Assembly (NCBI GenBank): GCA_022843905.1
Contig: JALHMT010000007.1
Span: 1 to 64,000 of the forward strand
Direction: 5' to 3'
Length of the DNA: 64,000 nt
Source of the DNA: Rubrivivax sp.
GTDB lineage: Bacteria > Pseudomonadota > Gammaproteobacteria > Burkholderiales > Burkholderiaceae_C
In this document: piece after piece, positions 61,045-64,000 of the stretch
How positions within the stretch are numbered: position 1 is the stretch's first letter
Layout of the letters: each line of letters opens with the position of its first letter
The notes under the pieces: model-generated
Seen by the model: the letters and a program-made list of their open reading frames with translations, nothing else
Databases searched by the model: none
Told to the model about the DNA's origin: nothing
Made by a program: the position numbers and the translations under genes

Positions 61045-62333
61045 GTGAACTGAGCTACCAGAGCGGCTTTGCCAACCAGTTCGAAAGCGAGGCCGTGCCC
61101 GGCGCCTTGCCGCGCGGCCGCAACAGCCCGCAGCGAGTGGCATACGGCCTGTACGCGGAACTGCTGTCGGGCAGCGCCTTCACAGCGCCGCGCGCAGAAA
61201 ACCGCCGTACCTGGCTGTATCGCCGCCGGCCCTCGGTGGCCGCCGGCGCCTACCAGGCGCTGCCGCATGCCTTCCTGAAGACAGGCGCCGCCGCAGGCCG
61301 GGTGCCGCCCCCCGAACCGATGCGCTGGCATCCGCTGGCCGTGCCGACGCAGCAGGAGCAGCCGCTGGACTTCATCGACGGCCTGCGCACCATCGTCGTC
61401 AACGGCGACGCCGACGCGCAGACCGGCCTGGCCGCCCACCTGGTGCTGGCCAACCGCAGCATGGAGCGGGTCTTCGTCGATTGCGACGGCGAGCTGCTGA
61501 TCGTGCCGCAGCAGGGATCGATGACGATCACCACCGAGCTCGGCCTGCTGCGCGTGGCGCCCGGCGAGATCGCGCTGCTGCCGCGCGGCATGGCCTTCAG
61601 CGTGGCGGTCGACGGCCCGACGCGCGCCTACGTCTGCGAGAACTACGGCGCCCCCTTCCGCCTGCCCGAACTGGGCCCCATCGGCTCCAACGGCCTGGCC
61701 AATCCACGCGACTTCCTTGCCCCGGTGGCGGCTTTCGAGGCGCAGCCGCGCAGCGTCACGATGGTGAAGAAGTTCGGCGGCCAGCTCTGGCAGGCGCCGG
61801 GCTGTGCGTCGCCCTTCAACGTGGTGGCCTGGCATGGCAACCTCGTGCCCTGCAAGTACGACACCATGCACTTCATGACCATCGGCTCGATCAGCGTCGA
61901 TCACCCCGACCCGTCGATCTTCACCGTGCTCACCAGCCCCAGCGACACGCCCGGCACGGCCAACTGCGATTTCGTGATCTTCCCGCCGCGCTGGATGGTG
62001 GCCGAGGACACGTTCCGCCCGCCCTGGTACCACCGCAATCTGATGGCCGAGTTCATGGGGCTGGTCTACGGGCAGTACGACGCCAAGCCCGAAGGCTTCC
62101 GCCCCGGCGGCATGAGTCTGCACAACACCATGGTGCCGCACGGGCCCGATGCCGAGGCTTTCGATCGCGCCAGCAACGCGCCGCTGGCGCCGCACAAGCT
62201 GGACAACACGCTGGCCTTCATGTTCGAGAGCCGCTGGACCATGCGGCCGACCGAGTTCGCGCTGTCGTGCGGCGCGCTCGACGGCAGCTACGCGGACTGC
62301 TGGCAGGCGCTGGACGATCGGTTCACCGGCTGA
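61041..62333 (+). CDS. hmgA: Homogentisate 1,2-dioxygenase
   Basis: 430 aa. [19 protein letters not shown] opens the protein. Iron ligands are in [12 protein letters not shown] (His, Glu) and NTMVPHGPD (His); [17 protein letters not shown] is conserved. It opens the homogentisate ring to maleylacetoacetate with oxygen. Standard length. The fahA gene follows 14 bp later; no maleylacetoacetate isomerase gene is in the window. Confidence 0.96.
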   Translation: MSELSYQSGFANQFESEAVPGALPRGRNSPQRVAYGLYAELLSGSAFTAPRAENRRTWLYRRRPSVAAGAYQALPHAFLKTGAAAGRVPPPEPMRWHPLAVPTQQEQPLDFIDGLRTIVVNGDADAQTGLAAHLVLANRSMERVFVDCDGELLIVPQQGSMTITTELGLLRVAPGEIALLPRGMAFSVAVDGPTRAYVCENYGAPFRLPELGPIGSNGLANPRDFLAPVAAFEAQPRSVTMVKKFGGQLWQAPGCASPFNVVAWHGNLVPCKYDTMHFMTIGSISVDHPDPSIFTVLTSPSDTPGTANCDFVIFPPRWMVAEDTFRPPWYHRNLMAEFMGLVYGQYDAKPEGFRPGGMSLHNTMVPHGPDAEAFDRASNAPLAPHKLDNTLAFMFESRWTMRPTEFALSCGALDGSYADCWQALDDRFTG

Positions 62334-62347
62334 GGAGGCGACTTGCC

Positions 62348-63700
62348 ATGAACACTTCCACCTCCTTCGCCACGACTATCACGACGTCGACCGACGGTAC
62401 GAACGACCCGGCCTTGCGCAGTTGGGTCGCCTCGGCAGCCCGCGAGGCCGGCGACTTTCCCATTCAGAACCTGCCCTACGGCCGCTTTCGCCGCCGCGGC
62501 AGCGGCGAGCCCTGGCGCATCGGCGTGGCCATCGGCGACGACGTGCTGGACCTGCGTGCCGCCTTGCCCGCGGTGTCCTGGCCTGCGCCCGTCGCTGCGG
62601 CGATGGCGCCATTGGCCGACGGTGATCTCAATGCCTTCATGGCCTTGGGGCGGCCGGTCTGGCGCGCCACACGTGCAGCCCTGTCGGCCGCATTGGCCGT
62701 GGGCAGCACGGCGCAGGCGTCTTTGGCTCCCTGCCTGGTGTCGCAGGCCGAGGCCGAGATGACGCTGCCCTGCCGTGTGGGCGACTACACCGACTTCTAC
62801 ATCGGCATCCATCACGCCACCGCGGTCGGCAAGCTGTTCCGACCCGACAACCCGCTGCTGCCCAACTACAAGTGGGTGCCCATCGGCTACCACGGCCGCG
62901 CCTCCAGCCTGGGGGTCGGCGGCGACATCCGCCGGCCGGCCGGCCAGCTGAAGGCCGCGGGCGACGAGCCGCCGGTCTTCGGCCCCTGCAAGCGGCTCGA
63001 CTACGAGCTGGAGCTCGGCGCGCTGATCGGCACCGCCAACGAACAGGGCCGGCCGGTGACGATCCAGGCGGCCGAGGACGCACTGTTCGGCCTGACCGTG
63101 CTCAACGACTGGTCGGCGCGCGACATCCAGACCTGGGAGTACCAGCCGCTGGGGCCCTTCCTCAGCAAGAGCTTCGCCACCTCGATTTCTCCCTGGGTGG
63201 TGACGATGGAGGCGCTGGCGCCGTTCCGCCGGCCCTTCGTGCGGCCTGATGGTGACCCGGCGCCCCTGCCTTACCTCGACTCGCCGTTCAATCGCGCTGC
63301 CGGTGCGCTCGACGTCACGTTGGAGGTCTGGCTGGAAACGGCGGCCATGCGCGCCGCCGGCGCGCCCGCCGTGCGGCTGTCGCAATCGAACGCGCTGGAC
63401 GCCGCGTACTGGACCTGGGCGCAGCTCGTGGCGCACCACACCAGCAACGGCTGCAACCTGCAGCCTGGCGACCTGCTTGGCAGCGGCACCTTGTCGGGCC
63501 CGGGTGCCGGCCAGGCGGCATCGATGCTGGAGCTGTCGGTGGGCGGCAAGCAGCCGCTGCTGCTGCCCGGCGGCGAGCAGCGCACGTTCCTGGCCGATGG
63601 AGACAGGGTGACGATGCGAGCCTACTGCCAGGCCGTGGGCACGGCGCGCATCGGCCTGGGGGAGGTCAGCGGCACGGTGCAGGCCGCCGCGGCCGGCTGA
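62348..63700 (+). CDS. fahA: Fumarylacetoacetase
   Basis: 450 aa. Blocks: DYTDFYIGIHHATAVGKLFR (catalytic His region), GPCKRLDYELELGALIG (metal-binding Glu), NDWSARDIQTWEYQPLGPF and SGTLSGPG. It cleaves fumarylacetoacetate to fumarate and acetoacetate, the last step of homogentisate breakdown. ATG 62348 follows a GGAGG-type site by about ten bases. Confidence 0.95.
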   Translation: MNTSTSFATTITTSTDGTNDPALRSWVASAAREAGDFPIQNLPYGRFRRRGSGEPWRIGVAIGDDVLDLRAALPAVSWPAPVAAAMAPLADGDLNAFMALGRPVWRATRAALSAALAVGSTAQASLAPCLVSQAEAEMTLPCRVGDYTDFYIGIHHATAVGKLFRPDNPLLPNYKWVPIGYHGRASSLGVGGDIRRPAGQLKAAGDEPPVFGPCKRLDYELELGALIGTANEQGRPVTIQAAEDALFGLTVLNDWSARDIQTWEYQPLGPFLSKSFATSISPWVVTMEALAPFRRPFVRPDGDPAPLPYLDSPFNRAAGALDVTLEVWLETAAMRAAGAPAVRLSQSNALDAAYWTWAQLVAHHTSNGCNLQPGDLLGSGTLSGPGAGQAASMLELSVGGKQPLLLPGGEQRTFLADGDRVTMRAYCQAVGTARIGLGEVSGTVQAAAAG

Positions 63701-63740
63701 GCCCGGCCGATCCGAACCGAGTGCTGGCTTGCGCGCCGAT

Positions 63741-63756
63741 CCCCCGTGTTCGGGGG
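63741..63756 (+). terminator. Hairpin after the fumarylacetoacetase gene
   Basis: CCCCCG (63741-63746) and CGGGGG (63751-63756) close a TGTT loop 40 bases after the stop. No T run follows, so termination by this element alone may be weak. It is the likely 3' end of the homogentisate operon. Confidence 0.4.
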
Positions 63757-63834
63757 GGTATCGCATGGGCGTCTGGGGGTGGCGAAACGCGTACGGTCCT
63801 GCGACCATGGCGGCTGCATGGGAGAACCCCCAAC

Positions 63835-64000
63835 ATGAAGTCCGATCCGCGACGCCATCGACCAACCCACCCGCTCGTCGAGCCGGCGGCGAAGTCCGCT
63901 GCGCCGGACGCCGGGCGTGGCTACTTCCTGTCTTCGATCGACCTGCAGACAGGTCTCGAAGTCAGCGAAGAAGAGATGCAGTCGCTGCCACCCGAGTTCG
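63835..64000 (+). CDS. Unidentified gene, 5' part only
   Basis: The frame from ATG 63835 stays open to the window end (55 codons): a basic, Pro-rich start followed by GRGYFLSSIDLQTGLEVSEE. GGGAGA lies about ten bases upstream. Too short to assign a family. The sequence after residue ~28 looks like an ordered domain beginning. Confidence 0.5.
   Translation, partial: MKSDPRRHRPTHPLVEPAAKSAAPDAGRGYFLSSIDLQTGLEVSEEEMQSLPPEF

Overview
The window is high-GC, gene-dense chromosomal DNA. It is most likely from a Burkholderiales betaproteobacterium of the Rubrivivax/Leptothrix/Ideonella type. That placement is inferred from gene order (yceD-rpmF-plsX-fabHDG-acpP-fabF, then rpoE-rseA-rseB-degP-lepA-lepB-rnc-era-recO-pdxJ-acpS-nagZ, then rne/rluC), from a PEP-CTERM protein, and from GC-rich dispersed intergenic repeats. 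No rRNA, tRNA, CRISPR array or intact insertion sequence was recognised.

Region 1 (1-17143, + strand) is the accessory part. The tail of an unseen gene and a strong terminator are followed by a protein-lysine-methyltransferase-like gene and an unknown 178-aa protein. Next comes a 208-aa protein that looks like the N-terminal lobe of a TnpB transposon nuclease with the RuvC half missing. Its start codon lies inside an 11-bp perfect inverted repeat. It is translationally coupled to a type I secretion system: two ABC half-transporters, an HlyD-type adaptor, a TolC-type channel and a lipoprotein cyclophilin, mostly joined by ATGA or GTGA overlaps. Wzm/Wzt polysaccharide export, a GNAT-like enzyme, a PIG-L deacetylase and a large two-domain glycosyltransferase follow. 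The simplest reading is a dedicated pathway that makes, modifies and exports a surface (glyco)protein and a surface polysaccharide.

Region 2 (17208-20908, - strand) holds three more glycosyltransferases running towards region 1. Region 3 (20973-25798) has rhlE, then waaL-maf-rsmI-like on the minus strand, with the O-antigen ligase sitting inside an otherwise housekeeping block, then yceD.

Region 4 (25799-44871, + strand) is core: ribosomal protein L32 and type II fatty acid synthesis, the sigma-E envelope-stress module with its DegP-type protease, and LepA/LepB plus the rnc-era-recO-pdxJ-acpS-nagZ run. The 584-bp gap before lepA has no gene but carries an orphan intrinsic terminator and may encode a small RNA. 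Region 5 (44975-54803) has rne, with a long leader, divergent from rluC-HAD phosphatase-Rieske-sppA-psd-EamA-M20 peptidase.

Region 6 (54804-64000) starts with a repeat-rich gap. A LysM/BON protein and a PEP-CTERM sugar-dehydrogenase-like protein follow, then an IclR regulator divergent from a homogentisate-type aromatic catabolic operon: MBL protein, FAD monooxygenase, DUF2783 protein, hmgA and fumarylacetoacetase. The window ends inside an unidentified gene.

Gene calls rest on reading translated sequence and motifs by eye; no database search was run.
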